From: Streptomyces sp. NBC_01723
GTDB lineage: Bacteria > Actinomycetota > Actinomycetes > Streptomycetales > Streptomycetaceae
Direction of reading: 5' to 3'
Assembly (NCBI RefSeq): GCF_036246005.1
Contig: NZ_CP109171.1
Span: 5,010,001 to 5,074,000, forward strand
DNA length: 64,000 nucleotides
The notes under the pieces are model-generated. The model ran no database searches. It was given only the letters and a program-made list of their open reading frames with translations, and was not told where the DNA came from. The translations under genes were made by a program, and so were the position numbers. This document shows, piece after piece, positions 26,055 through 34,694 of this stretch; positions within the stretch are counted from its first letter, which is position 1, and each line of letters starts with the position of its first letter.

Positions 26055-26708
26055 ATGTTCGGCGTCATCGATCTCCCCACCTACCTCGCAGGTCTCGCTC
26101 TGATCGTCCTGCTCCCCGGTCCCAACTCGCTCTACGTCCTCTCCGTCGCAGCCCGTCGCGGCGTGCGCGCCGGGTACACGGCCGCCGCCGGTGTGTGGTG
26201 CGGGGACACGGTGCTGATGACGCTGTCGGCCGCCGGGGTCGCCTCGCTGCTCCAGGCCAACGCGGTGCTGTTCGGGATCGTGAAGTACGCCGGTGCCGGA
26301 TACCTCACCTGGATGGCGTTCGGCATGCTGCGAGCCGCGTGGGTGATGTGGCGTACGCGCCGGGAACAGGCCGCGCGGGACACCGACGTCCCCGCCGCCG
26401 GCGGCGACGAGCGGCCCTTCCGCCGGGCCCTGGTGGTCAGCCTGGTCAACCCCAAGGCGATCCTGTTCTTCGTCGCCTTCTTCGTGCAGTTCGTCGACCC
26501 GGGCTACGCCTATCCCGCTCTGTCCTTCGTCGTCCTGGGCGTCTTCGCGCAGGTGGCCAGCTTCCTGTACCTCAGCGCGCTGATCTTCAGCGGCACCCGG
26601 CTGGCCGCCGCCTTCCGGCGCCGCAGGCGGCTCTCGGCGGGGGCGACCTCGGCGGCGGGCGCGCTGTTCCTGGGCTTCGCCGTGAAGCTCTCGGTCGCGA
26701 GCGCGTAG
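26055..26708 (+). CDS. LysE/LeuE-family amino acid exporter
   Basis: 217 residues with about six hydrophobic helices and the family signature LIVLLPGPNSLYVLSVAARRG near the N terminus, plus VNPKAILFFVAFFVQFV in the second half. It is closest in style to LeuE (YeaS). Family similarity begins at ATG 26055; an in-frame GTG at 26031 has a better ribosome site (GGAG 5 bp upstream) and would add eight residues. Confidence 0.87.
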   Translation: MFGVIDLPTYLAGLALIVLLPGPNSLYVLSVAARRGVRAGYTAAAGVWCGDTVLMTLSAAGVASLLQANAVLFGIVKYAGAGYLTWMAFGMLRAAWVMWRTRREQAARDTDVPAAGGDERPFRRALVVSLVNPKAILFFVAFFVQFVDPGYAYPALSFVVLGVFAQVASFLYLSALIFSGTRLAAAFRRRRRLSAGATSAAGALFLGFAVKLSVASA

Positions 26709-26721
26709 CCGCCGGGCTCCG

Positions 26722-26823
26722 TCAGGGCCGGCCGAAGCGCGCGAGATGGGCGTCGAGGCCGGCGGGGGAGTCGCCCGCCCAGCCGACGTACCCGTCCGGG
26801 CGTACGAGGAAGAGGCCCGTGCC
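26722..26823 (-). pseudogene. 3' remnant of a FAD-dependent monooxygenase gene
   Basis: Only the last 33 or so codons remain: GLFLVRPDGYVGWAGDSP and a short tail, ending at the stop 26722-26724. LVRPDGYVGW is the C-terminal signature of aromatic-ring or tetracycline-type FAD monooxygenases. Upstream codons in this frame lose similarity at about 26823, about 50 bp from where the oppositely oriented TetR remnant begins. Confidence 0.65.
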
Positions 26824-27006
26824 GCGTCGGGAGCGCGGCCGTCGGCCCGCGCCGCACTTCGCCGCGGTGGTCGACCGAGATGTACCGGCGGGTGGAGGCG
26901 GGGACCCCGCTCGATCCGGCCGACACCTGGCGGGAGCGGCTGCTCAAGACCAACCGCGGCCTGCGCGCGAGCCTGCTCGGCTACCGGCACGGCGCCAGGG
27001 TGTTCA

Positions 27007-28344
27007 ACCTGGTCTTGCGAGGAACCCCAGGGCTTCACCTCTGGGAGGAATCGCATCCTTGCGGTCGCGGCGCGGAGCGGCCGGGTGTCGTCTCCGGCGG
27101 GGGCCGGAGATGGTGCGCACAGAGCAGGTTCACCCGGTCGGGTGATCAGGAGGGAACGTGCGGTGGATGGTCGTACACGTATGTACGTTGGGTGATCGTG
27201 AAGCTGACGGTGCAGGTGAGACTGCTGCCGACGCCGGTGCAGGCGGCGGCGCTTGAGGCGACCCTGCGTGCCTGCAATGAGGCGGCCACCTGGGTCAGTG
27301 GCGTGGCGTTCGAGAAGGACGTGAGGCGGAATTTCGCGCTGCGCAGGCTTGTCTACGACGAGGTCAGGGCCCGGTGGGGGCTGGGTGCGCAGGCTGCCCA
27401 GCATGTGGTCAAGAAGACGTGTGATGCGTATGCAACGCTGCGGGCGAACCTGAAGGCAGGCAATCTGGGGAAGCCCGGTTCGAAGCGTTACCGCCGGGCG
27501 GCCGGGAAACCGGTCTGCTTCCGGCCCCAGGGTGCGCAGCCCTATGACGACCGGATGCTGTCCTGGCAGACGGTCGAGAGACGGGTCTCGGTCTGGACGG
27601 TGGCAGGGCGCATCAAGGACGTGGCGTTCACCGCCTCGCCGGAGCAGCTGGCCACCTTGGCCCTGCACCGCAGAGGCGAGTCATCGTCAACATAGCCACC
27701 ACATCGGACGGCGAGATCATGGCCGGACGCGAACTCAATCGTGCGCGCGTCCGAGAACGCGGCCTGCGCGCCAGGCTGCAGCGCAAGAACACTCCGTCCG
27801 CCAAGCGCCGTCTGAAGAAGCGGCGTCGCAAGGAGGCCCGTCGGGCCAGGGACGTCAACCACAAGACCGCGAAGCATGTGGTGGCCGAGGCAGAACGCAC
27901 CGGTCGCGGGATCGCCCTGGAGGACCTGACGGGCATCCGCGAGCGGGTACGGCTTCGCAAGCCCCAACGGGCCACCCACTCCAGCTGGGCCTTCGCCCAG
28001 CTGGGGCAGTTCATCGCGTACAAGGCCCGCAAGGCGGGGGTGCCGGTGGTGCATGTCGATCCGGCGTACACCTCCCGCACCTGCGCCGAATGCGGGTACA
28101 TCGACAAGGCGAACCGGGTCTCGCAGGCCTGGTTCGCGTGCCGGTCCTGCGGATTCGTTGATTACGCGGACCAGAACGGCTCCCGCAACATCCGCGCCAG
28201 AGCGTGGGAGTTGTGGCGACGCGGGGCCCCGTCAACGGCCCCTGCCCCATCCCGAACCCCTCGGAGTGGGACTGGACGCAAACGCAGCATCACCGCCAGC
28301 GATGCCCGTTGTGCAAACCCGGCGCCATAGCGCCGGGTAGTTGA
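27007..28344 (+). mobile_element. IS605/IS1341-like TnpB element
   Basis: The ends are fixed to within one base by the TetR gene it interrupts. The left end has a small hairpin (CCCAG 27026-27030 / CTGGG 27041-27045). The right end has a perfect 8-bp stem with a 4-nt loop (28318-28337) followed by TAGTTGA. There is no target duplication and no tnpA transposase, as in TnpB-only elements. The left-flanking TTCA is a candidate target motif. Confidence 0.8.
27192..28330 (+). pseudogene. tnpB, RNA-guided nuclease gene with internal deletion and frameshift
   Basis: The N-terminal part runs 27192-27695 (GTG start; VKLTVQVRLLPTPVQ...) and stops at TAG 27693-27695. The C-terminal part continues in another frame from about 27683 (IVNIATTSDGEIMAGRELN...). 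The joint drops the segment that should hold the first RuvC aspartate (the DLG just before IVNI). The RuvC-II Glu (IALEDLTG), zinc finger (CAECGY...CRSCGF) and the final Asp (YADQNGSRNI) are still there. Loss of the first catalytic residue and the frameshift make the product inactive. Confidence 0.85.
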
Positions 28345-28663
28345 CCGGCTCACGCTTCACCGGCGCGGAGCACGCCGAGCAGATGGAGGACAGCCTGCGT
28401 CTGTTCACCGCCGCCGGGCTCACCCTCGCCCAGGCGGTGCGGGCCAGTACGACGGCGTACCTGTTCACGCTCGGTTTCGTCACCGAGGAACAGGGCGTCC
28501 AGCCGCTGCCCGACGAGCGCCGGGAGGGCTTCGACGTGGACGAACGCGCCCGCCTGCTGGCCGCCTACCCACTGATGGCCGCGGCGGGCGCGGAGATCTT
28601 CACGGACTACGAGCGGCACTTCGAGGAAGCGCTCGCCCTGGTGATCACGGGCATCGGCACGGC

Positions 28664-29659
28664 CTACGGCCTGGACTGATCCGAACGACGGGCCCTGGCC
28701 CGCCGCGCGGCCAGATACCGGCGCACCGCTCGGGTGACGATCGGCGGGAGCAGGTCCAGGGCCAGCCGGCGGGTCCGGGCGCGGGGGCTCGGCGGCCGGG
28801 TGGTCCGGGCCGTGCCGGCCGCCGGGCGCGGCTGGGTGGTCTGGCCCGGCACGGGCGCGGTGTCCGCCGGCGCTGCCGCCGGCTCCTTCGGCGCCGGGTA
28901 CCGGGAGACCGGCAGCGGGGGCGGGCTCAGCCGCTTGCTCTTGGCGCGGGTGCGCACCAGCCGCTGTCCCGCGGCCCGCTCCACCGTCACGGCGATGTCG
29001 TCGCGCCCGCGCAGCGCGGCCAGCAGGGCCTCCTGCACCGGTTCCGGGTCGCCCCAGGTGCCGTACAGCTTCTGGCTGCTCAGGCAGACCGGGCGCAGCC
29101 CGCGGTTGAGCACCGCCTCCCAGGCGGCGACGGCGACGCCCGGGGTGTGCTCGCTGCGGAAGTCGTCGAGGACGACGATCCCGTCGGGCCCCAGCAGATC
29201 GCGGGCCGCGCCGATGTCGCCCTCGACGTGCTCGTACAGGTGCGAGGCGTCGATGTGGACGAAGCGGCAGCTGCCCGGCGCGACCTCGTCGACGATCGCG
29301 GAGCTGGGCGCCTGGACGATGGTGGGCAGGGTCTTGTGGAAGGAGAGGTAGTTCCGTTCGAAGGCTTGCCGGGTGAGGGAGGAGTACGACTTGGCCGCCT
29401 CCGCCCGGTTGGCCGCGTCCGGCGGCTCGGCCCCGAACAGGTCGCAGACGGTGAGCGTCTCGCCGTCCCGCAGCCGGTGCCCGAGCAGGATCGCGCTCTT
29501 GCCCAGGTAGGCCCCCAGTTCCAGCAGGTCGCCGCGGGTGCCCATGGTCTCCTGTCGCTCCAGGAACCAGGAGAACAGCACCTGGTCGAGCGGCCAGAAC
29601 CAGCCGGGGACGTCGTTCAGCTCACCGGGGTACTTGTGCGTCTCTTGCGCAGTGGCCAT
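28664..29659 (-). CDS. Class I SAM-dependent methyltransferase (Methyltransf_24-like)
   Basis: 331 residues. The SAM site is GDLLELGAYLGKSAILLG near residue 45, and CRFVHIDASHLYEHVEGDI and GIVVLDDF complete the Rossmann core. The C-terminal third is a Pro/Arg-rich tail followed by a basic helix (RAVRRYLAARRARARR). ATG 29659 was chosen as the start of similarity. It belongs by position to the glycopolymer locus and may O-methylate a sugar; the substrate is not shown by sequence. The 3' end overlaps the TetR remnant by 16 bp. Confidence 0.8.
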   Translation of the reverse strand: MATAQETHKYPGELNDVPGWFWPLDQVLFSWFLERQETMGTRGDLLELGAYLGKSAILLGHRLRDGETLTVCDLFGAEPPDAANRAEAAKSYSSLTRQAFERNYLSFHKTLPTIVQAPSSAIVDEVAPGSCRFVHIDASHLYEHVEGDIGAARDLLGPDGIVVLDDFRSEHTPGVAVAAWEAVLNRGLRPVCLSSQKLYGTWGDPEPVQEALLAALRGRDDIAVTVERAAGQRLVRTRAKSKRLSPPPLPVSRYPAPKEPAAAPADTAPVPGQTTQPRPAAGTARTTRPPSPRARTRRLALDLLPPIVTRAVRRYLAARRARARRSDQSRP

Positions 29660-29878
29660 GAGGGGAGGATGCCTCCTCCGAGCCGGAAATGGGGTCGGCG
29701 CGCGCGATCCGATGGAAGGAAAATCGCACGAATTGCTCAATGTGTCCGGGCGGGCACCGTCCGCAACCCGGGCGTCGGCGGCCGCTCCGAGAGCGCCGGC
29801 GAGGCCGCTGACGGCACCCTCGGACCCGCGGGTTCAGCGCGTCCGCCCTCACCCGTCCGGGGTGCTCGCGAACGCTGC

Positions 29879-30763
29879 TCAGGACGCCCGCAGGAAGGCG
29901 GAGTGGGCCGCCCTGCCCAGGTAGCTGAAGCGCGTGCCGTCCCGCAGGTGGTCGTCCAGGGCCTCCTTGATGCCCGGCCAGCTCGGGTCGCCGTAGTCGT
30001 CCAGGACGACGATCCCGCCGGGCGCGGCGATCTCCTCGGCCCACTGGAGGTCCTGGCGGACCCCCTTCGCCGAGTGGTCGCCGTCGACGACGATCACGCC
30101 GTAGGCACGGTCCGAGACGGCCGCCCGGGTCTCGGGGTCCTCGGAGTAGCCGCGCCGGATCCGGGCCTCCTCGCCCGCCCGGCCCGCGAGGGCGAGGTTG
30201 GTGCGCACGGCGTGCTCGTCGACCGGGGTGCCCGTCGGGTCGGGACGCACGGTGGTGCCGGGCTGGAGCTGCACACCGGCGAAGGGGTCCACGATGGTCA
30301 GGTTCGGGCTGCGGCCGTCGCGCTCCAGCATCCGGACCAGCCCGGTGGAGAACATCCCGTACAGCGTCCCTATCTCCAGGATCTCGTCGTTGGGCGGATC
30401 GAGCAGCGGGACGGTGGCGAGCTTGCCGCAGATGTTCATGGTGCCGCCCGCGATCCGGCCCACGCCCAGCGACTCCAGCGCGATCAGGAGACGGTAGGCC
30501 GTCGTGACGTTGCGGGTGGCCGCGGCACGGTCGCCGGACAGCGCCGCGACCTCGGCGCGCAGCCGCTCCAGCGGGCCCTCGGCCAGCACCCGGGACAGGC
30601 CCCGGCCGTCCGCGCCGAGCAGCACGTCGCAGGTCAGCCGGTGTGGAGTGGCCTCCCGGACCGCCGAGCGCACCCGACTGTCGATGCGCTGGTCGATCAG
30701 ATCCGCCACGGGACGCAGCAGACGCCGGGAGACCGGACTGCGGAGCAGGGAACGGCTGTTCAT
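29879..30763 (-). CDS. Class I SAM-dependent methyltransferase
   Basis: 294 residues. The C-terminal two-thirds carry the SAM-binding core (NDEILEIGTLYGMFSTGLVRML), the acidic loop NLTIVDPF, YGVIVVDGDHSAKGVRQDLQWA and GGIVVLDDYGDPSW. The first 90 residues are a helical, basic extension (LLRSPVSRRLLRPVADLIDQRI). It is related to but distinct from the 28664 methyltransferase and has its own 219-bp upstream gap. Likely a sugar or polymer methyltransferase of this locus. Confidence 0.8.
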   Translation of the reverse strand: MNSRSLLRSPVSRRLLRPVADLIDQRIDSRVRSAVREATPHRLTCDVLLGADGRGLSRVLAEGPLERLRAEVAALSGDRAAATRNVTTAYRLLIALESLGVGRIAGGTMNICGKLATVPLLDPPNDEILEIGTLYGMFSTGLVRMLERDGRSPNLTIVDPFAGVQLQPGTTVRPDPTGTPVDEHAVRTNLALAGRAGEEARIRRGYSEDPETRAAVSDRAYGVIVVDGDHSAKGVRQDLQWAEEIAAPGGIVVLDDYGDPSWPGIKEALDDHLRDGTRFSYLGRAAHSAFLRAS

Positions 30764-31065
30764 GGGCGAACGACCTCAATCCGTCACGAAGGTGCAGGTG
30801 GGTACGTGGAACGCCAGTGGGGTGGGTGCGGCCAGACTAGGGAGGTCCTCGGCCGGACGCGCTGCCTCCGGACGGGCCGCGGGGAGAACTTCTGCGGAAC
30901 TCCGGGAGGCCGTCGGATGACGTCTCCCGCCGTTCACCGGAAGGTCACGCACAGGTGGCCGATGTTCATCCGGCACGGCTTCCCGCCGCTCACGGCGCCC
31001 TCATAGCCTGCACCGATGTCCCCGCGCGTCCTACCCGGGAGTGACCACCCATCGCCGCCGAGCCC
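30764..31065. other. Intergenic region between divergent methyltransferase and acyltransferase genes
   Basis: 302 bp. It must contain two outward promoters. I see no terminator, repeat or small gene that I would defend; coding potential in all frames looks accidental. Confidence 0.4.
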
Positions 31066-32154
31066 TTGACCGCCGCCGACTCCGTACGGCCCGCCGCCAC
31101 CGCCGCGGCGCCCTCGCCCCCGCGCGTCCGGGGTGAGCACCGGTACGACATCGACCTCGTCCGCGTCCTGGCCTCGGTCGGGGTCATCGTCTGCCACGCC
31201 GCGGGCGAACTCATGAAGGCCGTGGACCGCAGCCCCGCGGGCGGCGGGCCCGTCTACTGGACCGCCCTCACCGGGGACGCGCTGAGCCGGTGCGCCGTGC
31301 CGCTGTTCTTCGCCATCGCCGGGTGGGTCGTGCTCAGCGGTGCGCCGCCCCGTGACGACGGGCAGGTCCGCAAGCGGCTGACCCGCATCGTCGTGCCGAT
31401 GGCCGTGTGGACCGTCGCGTACCTCCTCTGGGACTGGGTGCGGGACGCCCACACCGACCCCGTGCGCGACCTCGCCCTGGACGCGGTGTTCGGCTCCGTG
31501 CGGCCCGCCTTCCACCTCTGGTACCTGTACGCGTACGTCCCCGTCATCCTGCTGCTGTCGGTGGCCGTCCTGGTCCGGGCCGGCAAACGGCCCTGGGGCG
31601 CGGGTGCCGCGCTGCTCGGCATCGCCCTCGCGCCGACCGTGCTCGGCGACCTCGGGCGCCTCCTCGACGTCCGGGTCCCGCCCTTCGCCTGGCAGTTCGG
31701 CGTCTACCAGATCGTGTACGCCGTCGCCGGGGCCGTCCTGCTCTCGCTGCCGGGCTCCGCCGTCGGCGGCCGGGGACGACGGCTGCTGTGGCTGGCCGGC
31801 GGGCTGTGCGCGTGGGCCGCGGTGGCCGTCTACGAGCACCGGGTGCACTTCCCCGGCCCGTACGCCTCGCTCGTGGTGGCGCTGCTGGCGGGGACCCTGC
31901 TGATGGCCCTCGACCGGATCAGGGTGCCGGAGCGCTTCCGCCCGCTCCTTGCCCGGCTCGCCGGGGCCTCCTTCGGGGCCTACCTGATCCACCTGATGTT
32001 CCTGGAGGCGCTCGCGCCGCGCGTGGTCGCCGCGGACGCGGGCTGGGCGGCCGCCGTGGGCGCTCTCGCCGGGCTGACGGTCGCGACGGTCGTGCTGTCG
32101 TTCGCCGCCGCCCTGCTGTGGACAGGGCTGCGGCTGGGCCGCTGGCTGGGCTGA
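31066..32154 (+). CDS. Acyltransferase family (AT3) membrane protein
   Basis: 362 residues with about ten hydrophobic helices. The acyltransferase-3 signature appears as YDIDLVRVLASVGVIVCHA near residue 27 and VPLFFAIAGWVVLSGAPP near 83, and FGAYLIHLMFLE near the end is the usual last motif. Such enzymes O-acetylate polysaccharides at the membrane. The only usable in-frame start after the stop at 31042 is TTG 31066, with no clear ribosome site, so the start is uncertain. It ends just before a strong terminator. Confidence 0.85.
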   Translation: MTAADSVRPAATAAAPSPPRVRGEHRYDIDLVRVLASVGVIVCHAAGELMKAVDRSPAGGGPVYWTALTGDALSRCAVPLFFAIAGWVVLSGAPPRDDGQVRKRLTRIVVPMAVWTVAYLLWDWVRDAHTDPVRDLALDAVFGSVRPAFHLWYLYAYVPVILLLSVAVLVRAGKRPWGAGAALLGIALAPTVLGDLGRLLDVRVPPFAWQFGVYQIVYAVAGAVLLSLPGSAVGGRGRRLLWLAGGLCAWAAVAVYEHRVHFPGPYASLVVALLAGTLLMALDRIRVPERFRPLLARLAGASFGAYLIHLMFLEALAPRVVAADAGWAAAVGALAGLTVATVVLSFAAALLWTGLRLGRWLG

Positions 32155-32175
32155 GCGGCGGGGGCCCACGACGAC

Positions 32176-32212
32176 GGCCGGGCCGCGGGCGGATGCCGCC
32201 CGCGGCCCGGCC
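32176..32212. terminator. Bidirectional terminator
   Basis: A perfect 17-bp stem (GGCCGGGCCGCGGGCGG, 32176-32192, with its complement at 32196-32212) and a 3-nt loop separate the convergent acyltransferase and polysialyltransferase-like genes. Confidence 0.9.
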
Positions 32213-32216
32213 CGGG

Positions 32217-33590
32217 TCACTTCTTCCCGGCGCCGCGCCGCACCGCCCTGCGCACCACCCGCCGGGCCCGCCGCACCTGGAGCCTCGCGCGCAACTGCGG
32301 GCGGCTGCCGGGCAGTCCCAGCTCCGTCAGCCGCAGCTCGGGGAAGTAGTGGGCGGGGGTGACGGCCAGTTGGGCGCGCAGCCACGCCTCGGTCGGCTCC
32401 CGCAGGTCCGCGTACGTCTTGGGCTGCATGCAGAAGCCGATCGCCCGCACCAGCGGTGACAGCGACTCCGGGGCCGCGCCGACGCGGGCCGGCTCCTCGC
32501 CGCGCTCCAGGTCGGGCACCAGGTGATCGATCACGGCCAACGGCACCCGGTTGCTGTTCGGGTACGGCTTGAGCCGCTCCATCACCAGCGCCGTCCCCAC
32601 CCGGGCGACGGGCACGTCGTAGTAGGCCGAGGCGGTCACCATCGCCGTCGAGAAGCAGCCGACGACCAGCTCGGGCGCGCAGCGGTCGTACAGCGTCTCG
32701 GCCAGCAGCGGCGCGTCCAGCACGGTGAGCCGCACGCCCGCGTCCGCCGCCGCCTTGCTCAGGGCCGCCGTGTAACCGGCGGGGGCCGTCGGGTGCGGCT
32801 TGAAGACCACGGACCGGTGCCCGGCCCGCGCGGCCCCGGTGAGCATCCGGACGTGCAGGTCCTCCTCCTCCTGCGCGGTGAGGACGTTGATCGCCGCCAG
32901 GTACTGGCCGAGCAGCACGGCCGTCGGCTTCTCCCGGATCACCGGAGCCAGTTCGGAGTCGTCCGCCGCCTCCCGGGAGATCTCGTCGAGCACGGCACGA
33001 AAGGCGTCGTCGGGGACGATCTCGGGCTCGACGCCGTACTCGGACAGCAGCAGGGGCCGCAGCCCCGGGATCAGGTCCAGGTGGAGGAGGCGCCGGACGC
33101 GGCTCGCGATGGTCAGCGGGAGCTTCTCGCGGGTCGGGCCGTAGCTCATCAGGCCGTCGGCGTACACGTGGACGGCGCTCTCGGAGAAGATCGCCGCCAG
33201 CGCGCGGGCCGGGTTGACCTGGATCGACTCGACCGCCAGCTCGACCAGGTCCCGCTCGTCGATGCCCCAGGCGAGCCGGAAGGCCTTCTGCCACAGGGCC
33301 GTGTCGTTTCCGCGCGGGCCCCAGGCGCTGGGGTGGTGCGGGCGGATCGCCTCGTTCCAGCTGACGACGGAGTCGAACCGCGCGGTTATTCGCCCGTACC
33401 CGTGCATCTCGTCCAGCCGCAGCGCGGTCTCGGGTATGGCGGCGTTGTTCGAGACCAGCAGCACCCGCCGGGCGCCGTCGCGCGGCCCGAACAGGCCCGC
33501 GTCGAGCGCCGCGGCGAGGGTGGCCGCTCCGTACAGGGTGGAGACCTGGAAGATCTGGGTCCGGTGGGGCGTGGAGGTGGTGTGGGACAT
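32217..33590 (-). CDS. Polysialyltransferase-like glycosyltransferase, copy 1
   Basis: 457 residues. It matches the alpha-2,8-polysialyltransferase family with the HP motif in VVFKPHPTAP and the Ser-Thr motif in VVGCFSTAMV. It starts QIFQVSTLYGAATLAAALDAG and shares long blocks with the 38378 gene (WNEAI, LAWGI, AVESIQV, VYADGLM.YGPTR, EEEDLHVRMLTGAA, NSNRVP, GF.MQPK). It would add nonulosonic acid from CMP-sugar to the polymer. It follows the GT2 gene by 3 bp; its end abuts the terminator. The C terminus is very basic. Confidence 0.82.
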   Translation of the reverse strand: MSHTTSTPHRTQIFQVSTLYGAATLAAALDAGLFGPRDGARRVLLVSNNAAIPETALRLDEMHGYGRITARFDSVVSWNEAIRPHHPSAWGPRGNDTALWQKAFRLAWGIDERDLVELAVESIQVNPARALAAIFSESAVHVYADGLMSYGPTREKLPLTIASRVRRLLHLDLIPGLRPLLLSEYGVEPEIVPDDAFRAVLDEISREAADDSELAPVIREKPTAVLLGQYLAAINVLTAQEEEDLHVRMLTGAARAGHRSVVFKPHPTAPAGYTAALSKAAADAGVRLTVLDAPLLAETLYDRCAPELVVGCFSTAMVTASAYYDVPVARVGTALVMERLKPYPNSNRVPLAVIDHLVPDLERGEEPARVGAAPESLSPLVRAIGFCMQPKTYADLREPTEAWLRAQLAVTPAHYFPELRLTELGLPGSRPQLRARLQVRRARRVVRRAVRRGAGKK

Positions 33591-33593
33591 GGG

Positions 33594-34559
33594 TCAGGCA
33601 GCCTTCCGCCCGTCACGCAGGCGGTTGAGCAGCCTGCCGCGAGTCCTGTCGATGGTCCGGAGGGTCTCCTCCAGCACGTGCTGGGGCATGCGGTGCAGCG
33701 CGTCCCGCGCCTCCCGGCGCAGCCGCTGGGCCGCCGCCGACTCGTACTCGTCCACCTTGCCGAGGTGGAAAGCGATCATGGCGCAGTACGTCCGCACGGC
33801 CTTCGGCAGGAAGCGCTCGGCCTCCGGGTCCTTCAGCAGGTCCGCGAGGAGCATGTCGTAGGCCGGGATGAAGTCCAGCTGCCGGGAGTCCTTGATCTGG
33901 GTCAGCGAGGTGGCGACGCCGCGCCGGTAGAACACGCCGTGCAGACCGACGGACGCGTACGAGCGCGCCTTCAGGTGCAGGCGCCAGATCCACAACCGGT
34001 CCTCGGCGGTGCGCAGTTCGGTCGCGAAGCGCATCCCGCCGTCGGCGAAGAGGTGCCGGCGGTAGATCCCCGCCCAGACGAAGGGGTAGTCCACCATCGT
34101 CTCCATGTGCGGCGGCGCGATGCCGTCGCGCGGGTCCATCACGGTGTTGCGCACGGGCGCCGGCGGCCGCTTGATCACCCGCTCCCTGCCGGTGGCCTGC
34201 ACGTGGTCGGTGCGGGCGAAGTCGCAGCCCAACTCATCCATGCTGCGCACGAGTTCGGGCAGGTAGCCCGGCCCGTACCAGTCGTCGCCGTCGAGGAACG
34301 TGACGTACTCGCCCCGGGCCGCGTCGATTCCGCTGTTGCGGGCCTGCGCTATGCCCCGGTTGGTCTCGTGCCGGATCACCCGGGTGTCGGAGCGTCGCTC
34401 CGCCCAGCGGTCGATCACCCATGACGTGGCATCCGTGGAGCAGTCGTCGACGAGCAGGAACTCGAAGTCCGGGTCCGCGTTGTTGGCGAGACTTCTCAGA
34501 GTGCTCTCGGCGAAGGTCTCCACATTGTGCATGGGGACGACGACGGACAGTTTCGGCAC
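33594..34559 (-). CDS. Family 2 glycosyltransferase, copy 1
   Basis: 321 residues. The GT-A domain begins at once (KLSVVVPMHNVETFAESTLRSLANN), with LLVDDCSTDAT, ARNSGIDAARGEYVTFLDGDDWYGPG giving the metal-binding DGD triad, and LRTAEDRLWIWRLHL as the ED acceptor-site motif. It is nearly colinear with the GT2 at 39709 and, like it, is followed immediately by a polysialyltransferase-like gene. Soluble and probably membrane-associated through a basic C terminus. Confidence 0.88.
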   Translation of the reverse strand: MPKLSVVVPMHNVETFAESTLRSLANNADPDFEFLLVDDCSTDATSWVIDRWAERRSDTRVIRHETNRGIAQARNSGIDAARGEYVTFLDGDDWYGPGYLPELVRSMDELGCDFARTDHVQATGRERVIKRPPAPVRNTVMDPRDGIAPPHMETMVDYPFVWAGIYRRHLFADGGMRFATELRTAEDRLWIWRLHLKARSYASVGLHGVFYRRGVATSLTQIKDSRQLDFIPAYDMLLADLLKDPEAERFLPKAVRTYCAMIAFHLGKVDEYESAAAQRLRREARDALHRMPQHVLEETLRTIDRTRGRLLNRLRDGRKAA

Positions 34560-34694
34560 GCGGGCCTCTCACGCTCGAAGGTCGGGGATTGGAACAGGCT
34601 AACGACGCCGCCGAATCCGCCGGTGTCCGATCGGGCGCGGAAAAGCGAACTCCGTTCGCGGTGGAAGTGAATTCTTGGTGATTCGCGCCCGGGG
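34560..34694 (-). promoter_or_regulatory. Spacer before the copy-1 GT2 gene
   Basis: 135 bp with a lower-GC stretch at about 34640-34680 (GCGAACTCCGTTCGCGGTGGAAGTGAATTCTTGG, including CGAACTCCGTTCG, a short inverted repeat). Probably an internal promoter that lets the GT2/polysialyltransferase pair be expressed separately. Confidence 0.3.

Larger units (their letters stand above)
26877..28679 (+). pseudogene. TetR-family regulator gene, 5'-deleted and split by a transposon
   Basis: Two segments of one TetR C-terminal (tetracycline repressor-type) domain remain: 26877-27006 (EMYRRVEAGTPLDPADTW...GYRHGARVF) and 28344-28679 (TGSRFTGAEHAEQMEDSL...GIGTAYGLD). Removing the intervening 1,338 bp restores GTG-TTC-ACC-GGC-TCA in frame. 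The DNA-binding half is missing altogether, so the gene was already dead or was cut by the same event that truncated the neighbouring monooxygenase. Its end overlaps the convergent methyltransferase gene. Confidence 0.8.

Noticed and set aside
26880..27695. A single long frame running from the TetR remnant into the TnpB N terminus.
   Set aside because: It is a chance read-through: the TetR similarity stops at the element's left end (27006) and TnpB has its own GTG at 27192.
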